NCBI GenBank assembly: GCA_964619675.1
Contig: CAZUEO010000006.1
Coordinates: 1-64,000 of the forward strand
From: JAPLMW01 sp964619675
Lineage (GTDB): Bacteria > Planctomycetota > Phycisphaerae > Sedimentisphaerales > UBA12454
Direction of reading: 5' to 3'
Length of the DNA stretch: 64,000 bases
In this document: piece by piece, positions 51,171 through 59,112 of the stretch
Position numbering within the stretch: the first letter of the stretch is position 1
Layout of the letters: every line of letters begins with the position of its first letter
The notes under the pieces: generated by a model
Told to the model about the DNA's origin: nothing
The model's input: the letters and a program-made list of their open reading frames with translations, nothing else
Database searches by the model: none
Made by a program: the position numbers and the translations under genes

Positions 51171-51390
51171 CGTATAGCGTATAGCGTATAGCGTATAGCG
51201 TATAGCGTATAGCGTATAGCGTNNNNNNNNNNNNNNNNNNNNNNNNNNNNNNNNNNNNNNNNNNNNNNNNNNNNNNNNNNNNNNNNNNNNNNNNNNNNNN
51301 NNNNNNNNNNNNNNNNNNNNNNTAGCGTATAGCGTATAGCGTATAGCGTATAGCGTATAGCGTATAGCGTATAGCGTTTAGCGTTTAGCG
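51171..51390. repeat. Heptamer tandem repeat array (TAGCGTA)n interrupted by an assembly gap
   Basis: At least seven units on the left and eight on the right of a 100-N gap, so the true length is unknown. Right-hand units degrade into TAGCGTT. Related fragments occur at 45767 and 51826. It separates pabC from the S23-like gene and supplies the latter's last codons. Confidence 0.9.
51223..51322. other. Assembly gap (100 N)
   Basis: Exactly 100 N between two halves of a tandem repeat, a conventional unknown-size gap placeholder. Confidence 0.98.
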
Positions 51391-51735
51391 TACAGGGTAA
51401 AGCATTCTATATAGCATACTACCCACTTCTTTTAATAGGTTTTCTATAGTTTGGTTCCCACTAATATATTTCAGATCTGTCGCCAATAAAAATTGCGTCT
51501 CTAACTCCAATAGTGAGCCATACGCAATAGACAAGAACTGCTTATATTCTGCATTATGTTTTCTGCCATAACCTTCCGCTATATTAGAGGGTATAGACAC
51601 AGATGCTCTTCTCATCTGCTGAGATAATCCGTAATCTTCAAACTTTGGGAAGTTTTTCGTTGTTTTGTATATTTCTAAAACCAATTTATAGCTTTTCTGC
51701 CAAACTATAAGGTCTTTAAACGACCTTGTCTTCAT
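51385..51735 (-). CDS. Four-helix-bundle S23/intervening-sequence protein
   Basis: 116 residues from ATG 51735 (CGGAA upstream; ATG 51756 is possible). FKDLIVWQKSYKLVLEIY at the N-terminus, the LSQQMRRASVSIPSNIAEGYGR core and FLSIAYGSLLELETQ are diagnostic of the IVS-encoded S23 family. Such genes often sit inside 23S rRNA but also occur alone; function unknown. The last few codons run into the heptamer repeat, so the C-terminus may have been altered by it. Confidence 0.88.
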   Translation of the reverse strand: MKTRSFKDLIVWQKSYKLVLEIYKTTKNFPKFEDYGLSQQMRRASVSIPSNIAEGYGRKHNAEYKQFLSIAYGSLLELETQFLLATDLKYISGNQTIENLLKEVGSMLYRMLYPVR

Positions 51736-51805
51736 GGCTATTCCGTTATTCACCATTATATAATCTCTCTCGCTTTCTTTCCTATTATTTTCTATGCTTT
51801 GACTT

Positions 51806-53227
51806 TTAGTTTTTCCTATCCGCTCTACGCTGTACGCTATTTATCCCAGCCAGTAATGCCTTTGCCTTAATAAGTGTTTCCTGCCACTCAGCCTGCGGGT
51901 CGGAGTCTGCGACGATACCACCGCCAGTCTGGGCAAAAGCAACACCGCCGCGTATAATAATTGTTCTTATCACTATATTCAAGCACGCATTGCCGCGCAA
52001 ATCTACCCAGCCGATAGAGCCTGTATAAAGCCCTCTTGCGGTCGGCTCAAGAGCGTTTATTATTTTCATTGCACTGATTTTCGGAGCACCAGTTATAGAA
52101 CCGCCGGGAAAAACCGCTTTTAAGCAGTCAACAAAATCAATGCCCTGCTGTAATTTGCCTTGTATTGTCGAAACTGCGTGAAAAACCGTCGAAAAGGCCT
52201 CTATATCGCGTCTTTTTATAACCTTAATTGTTCCGGCCTGACAAACTCTGCCCAAATCGTTGCGTTCAAGGTCAATTATCATATCAAGCTCTGCTTTTTC
52301 CTTTTCGTTTTCAACAAGGTCATTGTAATTTTTCTCATCGACAGCTTTATTATGTGTCCTTGGCCTTGTGCCTTTAATGGGGCAGGTCGTAATTGTGCCG
52401 TTATTTATATTTACAAAAAGCTCAGGCGATGCGCTTACTATTTGCCAGTCGCCTGCATCGATATAAGCTGAATATGGGCTGGGATTGAATTTGTTCTGCC
52501 ACAAAAAGAGTTTATACGGCTCTGCGGAAAATTCTGCATCAAACCGCTGCGAGAAATTTATCTGATAGACATCACCGTCATAAATATATTTCTTTATCTT
52601 CGCAATCGCATCGAGATAATAATCTTTTGTCATATTTGATTTAAACGTGGAACTACATTTAGCCCCCGCTACTTGTGGCGGGGTAGGCCGTCCCTTAGGG
52701 ACGGCCGCTAAACAAGTTTTCAGATGTACAATCTTTTCTTCACCACTTTTTGTATCTTCAGGCAGTTCAATCGCGAAAAGATAAAAATAGTTTCTCAAAT
52801 GGTCAAAGCAGATAATCTTATCGTAAAAACATAATCGAATTAACGGCAATTTTATATCATCGCCGGCAACAGGCACATTCTCTAAAAGGCTGTTAAGGTC
52901 GTAACTGAAAAAGCCGACCCAGCCGCCTGTAAAAATACCATCCAAACCCCCTACACCATCTTCAAGGTGATATTTCTTTAGAACAGCTCTTAATTTTTCG
53001 AATGGTTTGCTCTCGCCTGCAAAAATTTCAAAAATCTCTACCGGCTGGGCGGCAAAACAGCTGTAGCGGTTTCTGGCGGAGGAGGAATCAGCCCCGCCGA
53101 GAATTGCGGGATTGTCAAGAGATGAAAAATACTGCACTAATTTGTCAAGCCCGGCCTGTGCCGGTATTTTTTCGTAAACCAGCCGGCATTGCTTTACACA
53201 AACAGATTCAGCAGCAGAAACTGCCAT
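51806..53227 (-). CDS. pabB: Aminodeoxychorismate synthase component I
   Basis: 473 residues of the chorismate-binding family. PIKGTRPR near 290 carries the lysine typical of PabB (TrpE has alanine there); DLERNDLGRVC near 325 and FPGGSITGAPKISAM near 377 complete the active site. It aminates chorismate for folate synthesis with a PabA glutaminase not seen here. A linker near residues 172-189 is encoded by an in-frame palindromic element (52658-52712). It overlaps prfA by one base. Confidence 0.92.
   Translation of the reverse strand: MAVSAAESVCVKQCRLVYEKIPAQAGLDKLVQYFSSLDNPAILGGADSSSARNRYSCFAAQPVEIFEIFAGESKPFEKLRAVLKKYHLEDGVGGLDGIFTGGWVGFFSYDLNSLLENVPVAGDDIKLPLIRLCFYDKIICFDHLRNYFYLFAIELPEDTKSGEEKIVHLKTCLAAVPKGRPTPPQVAGAKCSSTFKSNMTKDYYLDAIAKIKKYIYDGDVYQINFSQRFDAEFSAEPYKLFLWQNKFNPSPYSAYIDAGDWQIVSASPELFVNINNGTITTCPIKGTRPRTHNKAVDEKNYNDLVENEKEKAELDMIIDLERNDLGRVCQAGTIKVIKRRDIEAFSTVFHAVSTIQGKLQQGIDFVDCLKAVFPGGSITGAPKISAMKIINALEPTARGLYTGSIGWVDLRGNACLNIVIRTIIIRGGVAFAQTGGGIVADSDPQAEWQETLIKAKALLAGINSVQRRADRKN
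52658..52712 (-). repeat. In-frame palindromic element, pabB copy
   Basis: 55 bp bounded by TTTAGC...GCTAAA, with hairpins CCCCGC/GCGGGG and the perfect GGCCGTCCC/GGGACGGCC. In the pabB frame it gives LAAVPKGRP-TPPQVAGAK, matching the scpB copy in ends, orientation and frame. Confidence 0.8.
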
Positions 53228-54315
53228 TACAGACTTTCAAGCCGAAGTTTTTTGTCGTATTCGATCATCCCTGCAACAAGCTCATCCATATCGCCTGCCA
53301 TAATTTTATCGAGATTGTAGAGCGACAGGTTAACCCGGTGGTCTGTAACGCGGTTTTGCGGGTAATTATATGTTCTTATTTTTTCGGAACGGTCGCCTGA
53401 ACCTATCATTGTTTTGCGGGTTTTGTCGCGTTTTGCGCGTTCGATGCTCCGATAATGCTCATAGACCCTGCTTCGCAGCAGCCGCCAGGCCTTCGCACGA
53501 TTTTTATGCTGGCTCCTGTCCTCGCGCATATTTACCGTTATGCCTGTTGGTTTATGCTCAAGCCTGACTGCGCTGTTGATCTTATTGACGGCCTGCCCGC
53601 CGGGCCCGCCTGCCCTGCTGACATATTCGACTACATCTTCAGGATTTATTTTAATGTCCACTTCCGTCGGCTCAGGCAGCACGGCAACGGTAACAGCGGA
53701 TGTATGTATCCTGCCCTGCGTTTCGGTTTCTGGAACACGTTGAACGCGATGGCCTCCACCTTCATAACCCAGATGAGTCCATACGGCCTGCCCTTTTACA
53801 TTGAATATAACCTCTTTAAACCCGCCAAGCTCGCTCGCGCTGAAATCGAGCAATTCAACCTTCCAGTGCTGCTTGTCGGCGTAGTGAGTGTACATATCAT
53901 ACAAATCCCGCGCAAAAAGAGCCGCCTCATCGCCGCCCGTGCCTGCACGTATTTCCATTATGACCGAGCCGACCGCCGCATCGTCGGACATTACAAGAGA
54001 TTCCTTTAATTGATTAAAAAGCTCGTTTTTCTTTTCCTGGAGTTGTTTAAGCTCCTCAGCAACAAGAGTTTTCATCTCAGTTTCCGCCTTGTCATCATTC
54101 AAAATCGCGCCGGTTTGCTCAATGTCCGAAAGCAGCTTTTTATAGCTGCGGTACTTTGTAACAACAGGTTTGAGTTTGCCCTGCTCTTTTGTAAGTGGAA
54201 CAAGCCTCGCTGAATTCGCAGCTACAGCAGGGTCGTTAAGCTGGTTTTCAATTTCAGCGTATCGGCCTTCAAGCTCATCAAGCTTTTTCAAAACTATTGA
54301 GTCTGTCTCGCTCAT
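53227..54315 (-). CDS. prfA: Peptide chain release factor 1
   Basis: 362 residues. The GGQ motif is at 239-241 (RAGGPGGQAVN) for peptidyl-tRNA hydrolysis. The codon-recognition tripeptide is PET at 195-197 (VPETETQG), a variant of the PxT motif, so it reads UAG/UAA. The AGTGGDEAALFARDL segment near 124 is also typical. Ends one base into pabB. Confidence 0.95.
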   Translation of the reverse strand: MSETDSIVLKKLDELEGRYAEIENQLNDPAVAANSARLVPLTKEQGKLKPVVTKYRSYKKLLSDIEQTGAILNDDKAETEMKTLVAEELKQLQEKKNELFNQLKESLVMSDDAAVGSVIMEIRAGTGGDEAALFARDLYDMYTHYADKQHWKVELLDFSASELGGFKEVIFNVKGQAVWTHLGYEGGGHRVQRVPETETQGRIHTSAVTVAVLPEPTEVDIKINPEDVVEYVSRAGGPGGQAVNKINSAVRLEHKPTGITVNMREDRSQHKNRAKAWRLLRSRVYEHYRSIERAKRDKTRKTMIGSGDRSEKIRTYNYPQNRVTDHRVNLSLYNLDKIMAGDMDELVAGMIEYDKKLRLESL

Positions 54316-54334
54316 AGGGTCTGTCCAAATACAT

Positions 54335-54390
54335 AAAAAAATTACGCTGCCGGCACATAATCTGTTTGATTAGGCCCAACAGCGTAATTT
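54335..54390 (-). terminator. Rho-independent terminator of rpmE
   Basis: An 11-bp stem AAATTACGCTG/CAGCGTAATTT with a 30-nt loop, followed on the minus strand by a run of T residues. It lies between the rpmE stop and the prfA start. Confidence 0.65.
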
Positions 54391-54404
54391 GTAAACAAAA
54401 AAAT

Positions 54405-54653
54405 CTACTTTTCCTTCTTTTGTGTCTTGTCGTCCTTTTGTGCGCCTTCCATATAGCTTTGGCCGTATTTCTTCTGGAAGCGCTCGATTCTGCCTGCAGT
54501 ATCGACAAATTTTTGTTTGCCGGTATAAAACGGATGGCACATCGAGCATATTTCAGCGTGAATTTCCTTTACGGTGCTGCGGGTCTCGAAGGTATTACCG
54601 CAGCCGCATTTGACCTTTACCGTCTGATATTCAGGATGTATGCCCTTTTTCAT
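54405..54653 (-). CDS. rpmE: 50S ribosomal protein L31
   Basis: 82 residues from ATG 54653 (AAGG 10 nt upstream; a GTG three codons earlier is also open). MKKGIHPEY start and the zinc-binding cysteines in CGCGN and CSMCHPFYTG mark the C+ form of L31. The C-terminus has a lysine-rich extension. Confidence 0.95.
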   Translation of the reverse strand: MKKGIHPEYQTVKVKCGCGNTFETRSTVKEIHAEICSMCHPFYTGKQKFVDTAGRIERFQKKYGQSYMEGAQKDDKTQKKEK

Positions 54654-54682
54654 CTTTTTCACCTTAAAATATAGAGAAGGTT

Positions 54683-54710
54683 ATTATACTTATTTTGTTA
54701 AACAATGCAA
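54683..54710 (-). promoter_or_regulatory. Sigma-70 promoter of rpmE
   Basis: Minus-strand TTGCAT, a 16-bp spacer and TATAAT, about 30 bp upstream of the rpmE start. Confidence 0.55.
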
Positions 54711-54723
54711 GAACTCTTTAAAC

Positions 54724-54752
54724 TTGTCAAAACCTCCTTTTTGGCTTATACT
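54724..54752 (+). promoter_or_regulatory. Sigma-70 promoter of dapB
   Basis: TTGTCA, a 17-bp spacer and TATACT, 29 bp before the dapB ATG. Divergent from the rpmE promoter. Confidence 0.65.
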
Positions 54753-54780
54753 TACGTCAAATGCCTTGAAAGGACAGAAA

Positions 54781-55560
54781 ATGAAACCTAAACTTATAAT
54801 CGTTGGCGCCGCCGGCAGAATGGGCAAAAGAATCACCGCCCTTGCTGTCGAATCAAAACAATTTGACATAATCGGAGCTGTTGAAGACAGAAACTGTCCC
54901 GAAATCGGCAAAGACTTAGCGCAGACAGGGATAAAAATCAGCTCTGAATTTCCAGCCAACGCAGACCTGGTCATAGATTTTTCTCTGGCTGCCGCTTTTG
55001 ACAATACCATCAATTATTGTCTGAAAAATAATTGCGCACTTGTGTTAGGCACTACAGGCCTGTCCGCCGAGCAGCTTAAAAAAATCGACGAAGCCGCTAA
55101 AAAAATTCCCGTAATACAGGCAACAAATATGAGCGTCGGAATGAACCTGCTTTTTGAAACCGTCGGGCAAATCGCACAAAAATTAGGCGACGAGTATGAC
55201 ATTGAAATTACCGAAGCTCATCATCGAATGAAAAAAGATGCGCCAAGCGGCTCGGCAATGACGCTCGCCGAAAGAATCGCAGCGGCGACAAACAAAAAAT
55301 TTCCCGATTGTCTCGACATCGGCAGAAAAGGCAGCCAGGCACTCCGCAAGAAAGGCACAATAGGCATACAGGCAATCAGGCTCGGTGATACCGTCGGCGA
55401 ACATTCCGTTATGTTCGGAACGATGGGCGAAATTGTAACCATTTCCCACAGCGCGCACAGCAGGGATACGTTCGCAGCCGGTGCAATAAGGGCAGCTGTT
55501 TGGCTCGTCGGCAAAAAACCAGCTCGATACTCAATGGCCGATGTCCTCGGCCTTAAATAG
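54781..55560 (+). CDS. dapB: 4-hydroxy-tetrahydrodipicolinate reductase
   Basis: 259 residues from ATG 54781, preceded by AAAGGA. NAD(P)H motif GAAGRMGKR at 8-16, LGTTGLS near 90, and the catalytic/substrate block HHRMKKDAPSGSAM near 148. Makes tetrahydrodipicolinate for lysine and diaminopimelate. A single-gene unit. Confidence 0.95.
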   Translation: MKPKLIIVGAAGRMGKRITALAVESKQFDIIGAVEDRNCPEIGKDLAQTGIKISSEFPANADLVIDFSLAAAFDNTINYCLKNNCALVLGTTGLSAEQLKKIDEAAKKIPVIQATNMSVGMNLLFETVGQIAQKLGDEYDIEITEAHHRMKKDAPSGSAMTLAERIAAATNKKFPDCLDIGRKGSQALRKKGTIGIQAIRLGDTVGEHSVMFGTMGEIVTISHSAHSRDTFAAGAIRAAVWLVGKKPARYSMADVLGLK

Positions 55561-55564
55561 CACT

Positions 55565-56434
55565 TCACCCCAACAAGGCAAATGCTATTTGCGATGAATT
55601 GAAGAAACAGTGCAGGAAAATTGAGCGCGAAAGCGAACCGCTTTTCTCATAAGCATAACCCATACAGACAGATAAAATCAATAGCGCCGGCAGGTGCATC
55701 CAAGGATGAAGTGCCGAAAAAATTACTGACACAATAAATATGCTTTCCCACGGACTATAGTCGAGATTGCGCAGGTAGCTTTGCAATAGCCCTCTGAAAA
55801 TCAACTCTTCAAAAACAGGCGTTACAATCGTCGCAAAGAAAATCATCAAAAACCGCAGACTCCATTGCCTGTTTTCAAGAATAACCGCCATTCCTTCGTT
55901 CTGCTGCATCTGGAAATCCGAGCCTTCCAAAATCGTACCGATTGCAACAACCAGATAGATTGCCGCCAGAACCAGCGGCCAGGCCGCAATAAAATATGCC
56001 GCTGCAGCGGCAATATCACGAAAAATACCCTTCCTGCGCAGACCGAAACCACTCAGGCCTCCTTCGAAATACTTCTTTGCCGCGGCAAGAACAAATACAA
56101 TAATGATGATTTCATTGACAATTAGAAATGAAAAAACGGCAAACTTCTGCCGCCAGTCAGGCGACTGGGCCGTAAGGTTTCCCGCCAGACTCGAAGCGGC
56201 CAACGTAAGGCCAAGCCAGCCGAAAATAACCGCAAAAGGAAGATAAAAAGGCATAAAATTATGCCGAAAAGCCGCTCGCTCAAGGCTGCCCCTGCCGAAT
56301 CTGTTTGTAACCGCCCAGTAAATAAATAATGTCAAACCTGCAACAGCCGAAATAACCATAAAAACAGATGTATAATCAGGATACCATTGCTGGCTTGCGG
56401 TATCTGCCGACAATAAAATTTCCAAAAAAAACAT
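55565..56434 (-). CDS. CPBP-family intramembrane metalloprotease
   Basis: 289 residues with about seven membrane segments. The protease core has FEELIFRGLLQSYLR (EExxxR) near 220, SALHPWMHLPA near 251 and a final LHCFFNS motif. Family members (CAAX protease/bacteriocin-processing) cleave in the membrane; the substrate is unknown. Convergent with dapB. Confidence 0.88.
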   Translation of the reverse strand: MFFLEILLSADTASQQWYPDYTSVFMVISAVAGLTLFIYWAVTNRFGRGSLERAAFRHNFMPFYLPFAVIFGWLGLTLAASSLAGNLTAQSPDWRQKFAVFSFLIVNEIIIIVFVLAAAKKYFEGGLSGFGLRRKGIFRDIAAAAAYFIAAWPLVLAAIYLVVAIGTILEGSDFQMQQNEGMAVILENRQWSLRFLMIFFATIVTPVFEELIFRGLLQSYLRNLDYSPWESIFIVSVIFSALHPWMHLPALLILSVCMGYAYEKSGSLSRSIFLHCFFNSSQIAFALLG

Positions 56435-56445
56435 AAAAATTCACG

Positions 56446-56550
56446 CCCCGCACCTATTTGTATAGTGCGTTAGAACAATAATCACAGAGTAATAATGAGA
56501 CTATTTTACGATATAATTAGTTCAAAAACAAAGTACAAATAGGTGCGGGG
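56446..56550. repeat. 105-bp element with 17-bp perfect terminal inverted repeats
   Basis: Arms CCCCGCACCTATTTGTA (56446-56462) and its exact complement (56534-56550) enclose 71 bp that contain a TATAAT hexamer (56512-56517). It sits between the divergent CPBP and murA genes. No coding capacity; MITE-like or a regulatory pair of sites. Confidence 0.7.
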
Positions 56551-56604
56551 TTGCATAAACTCACTTTTTGTATTAGATTATCCCTTTCTTTTCAAGGATT
56601 TTAT

Positions 56605-57876
56605 ATGGCTCTGGACATATTCAAAATTACAGGCCCTGTCAGGCTGGCCGGCTCAGTTACAATCAGCGGCTCAAAAAACGCTGCTTTGCCGATTATGGCA
56701 GCGACAATTCTCGCACCGGGCAAAAATACTCTGCTCGGCGCCCCGAACCTCAGCGATATAGAAGTAATGTGCAGCCTCCTGCAGGATATGGGCTGCAAAA
56801 CAGCTATCGACAAAAACGCAGTTTCAATCGACTCGACTGTTATTGACAAACCGTTTGGAGATTATGAAACCGTCCGCAAAATGCGCGCAGGCATATGCGT
56901 CCTCGGGCCGCTCCTGGCTCGTTGTGGAAAAGCCGAAGTCTCAATGCCAGGCGGATGCGCAATCGGCTACAGGCCCGTTGACATTCACCTGCGAGGCCTG
57001 CAGGAACTCGGTGCGAAAATAGAATTAAAAAACGGTTATATCGTCGCCAACGTCAACAGCGGTCTTAAAGGAGCAAATATCTTCCTTGGCGGACCTTTTG
57101 GCTCAAGCGTCCTTGCAACTGCAAACGTCCTGTCGGCTGCCGTGCTGGCAAAAGGAAAAACCGTCATCGAATCGGCCGCCTGCGAACCGGAAGTTACCGA
57201 CCTCGCTAATTGCTTAGTCAAAATGGGCGCCAAAATCAGCGGTATCGGCTCACCTCAACTGATAATCAACGGCGTAAAAAATTTAAACCCTGTTGAATAT
57301 ACCGTGATACCGGATAGAATCGAGGCCGGTACTTTCCTCGCTGCTGCCGCCATTACAAAAGGAAAACTGAAATTAAAAAACTGTCGTCTCGAACATCTTA
57401 TGGCCGTTGTTGACAAACTCAGAAGTATGAATATTCCGGTCGAAGAAAATGAAGATGGCTGCGAAATTTCATCAAACGGCCATATCCAGCCGACTGATAT
57501 TACAACGCTGCCCTACCCGGGTTTCCCGACCGATTTGCAGGCCCAGTTTATGGCTTGCTTATGTCTTGCGAAGGGCAACAGCGTAATAACTGAAAAAATT
57601 TTCCCGGACAGGTTTATGCACGTTGCGGAACTCAGCAGAATGGCTGCAAACCTGCGAAAAGAAGGCCCTCACGTCATTGTCAGCGGTGTCGAAAAACTCA
57701 TCGCCGCTCCGGTTATGGCTTCAGACCTGCGGGCTTCAGCTGCTCTTGTCGTTGCCGCACTCGCCGCTTATGGCGAAACAATCGTGAACCGTGTCTATCA
57801 CATTGACAGAGGCTATGAAAAAATCGAAGAAAAACTCAACACTTTAGGTGCAAAAATCGAACGCCAGAGCGTGTAA
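56605..57876 (+). CDS. murA: UDP-N-acetylglucosamine 1-carboxyvinyltransferase
   Basis: 423 residues from ATG 56605 (AAGGA 6 nt upstream). The SGSKNA substrate lysine is K24 and the catalytic cysteine C118 lies in PGGCAIGYRP, so it should be fosfomycin-sensitive. First committed step of peptidoglycan synthesis. An M16-like gene follows after one base. Confidence 0.96.
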   Translation: MALDIFKITGPVRLAGSVTISGSKNAALPIMAATILAPGKNTLLGAPNLSDIEVMCSLLQDMGCKTAIDKNAVSIDSTVIDKPFGDYETVRKMRAGICVLGPLLARCGKAEVSMPGGCAIGYRPVDIHLRGLQELGAKIELKNGYIVANVNSGLKGANIFLGGPFGSSVLATANVLSAAVLAKGKTVIESAACEPEVTDLANCLVKMGAKISGIGSPQLIINGVKNLNPVEYTVIPDRIEAGTFLAAAAITKGKLKLKNCRLEHLMAVVDKLRSMNIPVEENEDGCEISSNGHIQPTDITTLPYPGFPTDLQAQFMACLCLAKGNSVITEKIFPDRFMHVAELSRMAANLRKEGPHVIVSGVEKLIAAPVMASDLRASAALVVAALAAYGETIVNRVYHIDRGYEKIEEKLNTLGAKIERQSV

Positions 57877-57877
57877 T

Positions 57878-59110
57878 ATGCCCGAAAAAATAGACATATA
57901 TAAACTTGCCAATGGAATGACAATACTCGGTATTCCTATGCCGCAGGTGCAGTCGGCTGCGTTCGATTTCCTGCTGCCCGCAGGGGCAGCCCTTATGCCT
58001 GCCGGCTGCTGCGGAGCGCCGGCAGTTATCGAAGACTGGCTCTTTAGAGGTGCAGGCGGCAAAACGAGCAGAGAGCTTACCGACCTGCTCGACGGCCTGG
58101 GCATCCATCGAAACAGCAGCGTCGAATCAAAACATATAGCCTTGTCGGCGGCGCTCGAAGCTGAAAATCTCTACCGGGCAATCGAGCTTTACGCGGATAT
58201 AATCCTAAAACCTGCCCTTGACGAGCCGCAGTTCGAATACTCAAGACAGCTCGCCCTGCAGGGCCTGGCAGGTCTTGAAGACGACCCTATGCATAAAACC
58301 ATACTATTGTTGCGCCGGCATTTTTATCCCGACCCGCTGGGAAAAAACCCGCTCGGAAACCAGAAGGACTTGCAGAACCTGACGGCACAAATGTCTAAAC
58401 ATATAATTTCCGAAAATTTTAATGTTTCCGAAATTATCTTCGCTGTCGCAGGTAAATACGACTTTCAAAAGCTCTGCACGCTGCTCGAAAAACTTTTTGG
58501 CACCGAAAAACCCAAAAAAGCAAAAGTTATAAACACAAAAAAACAACTCCTGGCTTATCAGCAGCAGCAGCACGATGGGGCTCAGGTGCATATCGGCATT
58601 ATGACCCCGACCGTAACGCCTCAAAACGCCGATTATTATAACGCAAGAGTCGCCATTGCGGTCCTCTCGGGCGGTATGAGCTCAAGGCTTTTTACCGAGG
58701 TCAGGGAAAAAAGAGGTCTCTGCTATGCCATCGGCGCAAGCTATCACAGCCTTAAGGAAACGGCAGGTATCGGCTGTTATGCAGGCACAACGCCTGACAA
58801 GGCTCAGCAGACTTACGATGTGACAATAGCGGAATTTAAAAGGCTTGCCGAAGGAATCAGCGATGAAGAATTGGCAAGAGCGAAAATCGGGCTTCAAAGC
58901 AGCCTTATAATGCAGAGCGAATCGACCATAGCACGAGCACAAGCCGCCGCGATGGATTACTATATGCTCGGTAAAGTCAGGAGTCTTGACGAAATAAAAC
59001 AGCAGATTGAAAAAATAACCGTTAAATCGGTCCTCGATTTCCTCAAGAAAAATCCTCTTGATAAATTCTGCTCGGTTACAATCGGGCCTTTGGAAATAAA
59101 ACCGGTATAA
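57878..59110 (+). CDS. M16 peptidase homologue, non-catalytic partner
   Basis: 410 residues. Full M16 length but the HxxEH zinc motif is absent (the position reads EDWLFRGAG). The C-terminal R/Y substrate motif is kept (SRLFTEVREKRGLCYAIG near 269-286). In heterodimeric M16B enzymes one subunit supplies the zinc motif and the other the R/Y pair, which fits this gene and the next. Starts one base after murA. Confidence 0.87.
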   Translation: MPEKIDIYKLANGMTILGIPMPQVQSAAFDFLLPAGAALMPAGCCGAPAVIEDWLFRGAGGKTSRELTDLLDGLGIHRNSSVESKHIALSAALEAENLYRAIELYADIILKPALDEPQFEYSRQLALQGLAGLEDDPMHKTILLLRRHFYPDPLGKNPLGNQKDLQNLTAQMSKHIISENFNVSEIIFAVAGKYDFQKLCTLLEKLFGTEKPKKAKVINTKKQLLAYQQQQHDGAQVHIGIMTPTVTPQNADYYNARVAIAVLSGGMSSRLFTEVREKRGLCYAIGASYHSLKETAGIGCYAGTTPDKAQQTYDVTIAEFKRLAEGISDEELARAKIGLQSSLIMQSESTIARAQAAAMDYYMLGKVRSLDEIKQQIEKITVKSVLDFLKKNPLDKFCSVTIGPLEIKPV

Positions 59111-59112
59111 AA

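Noticed and set aside
51171..51390. CRISPR array
   Set aside because: The array is a perfect 7-bp tandem repeat without spacers.
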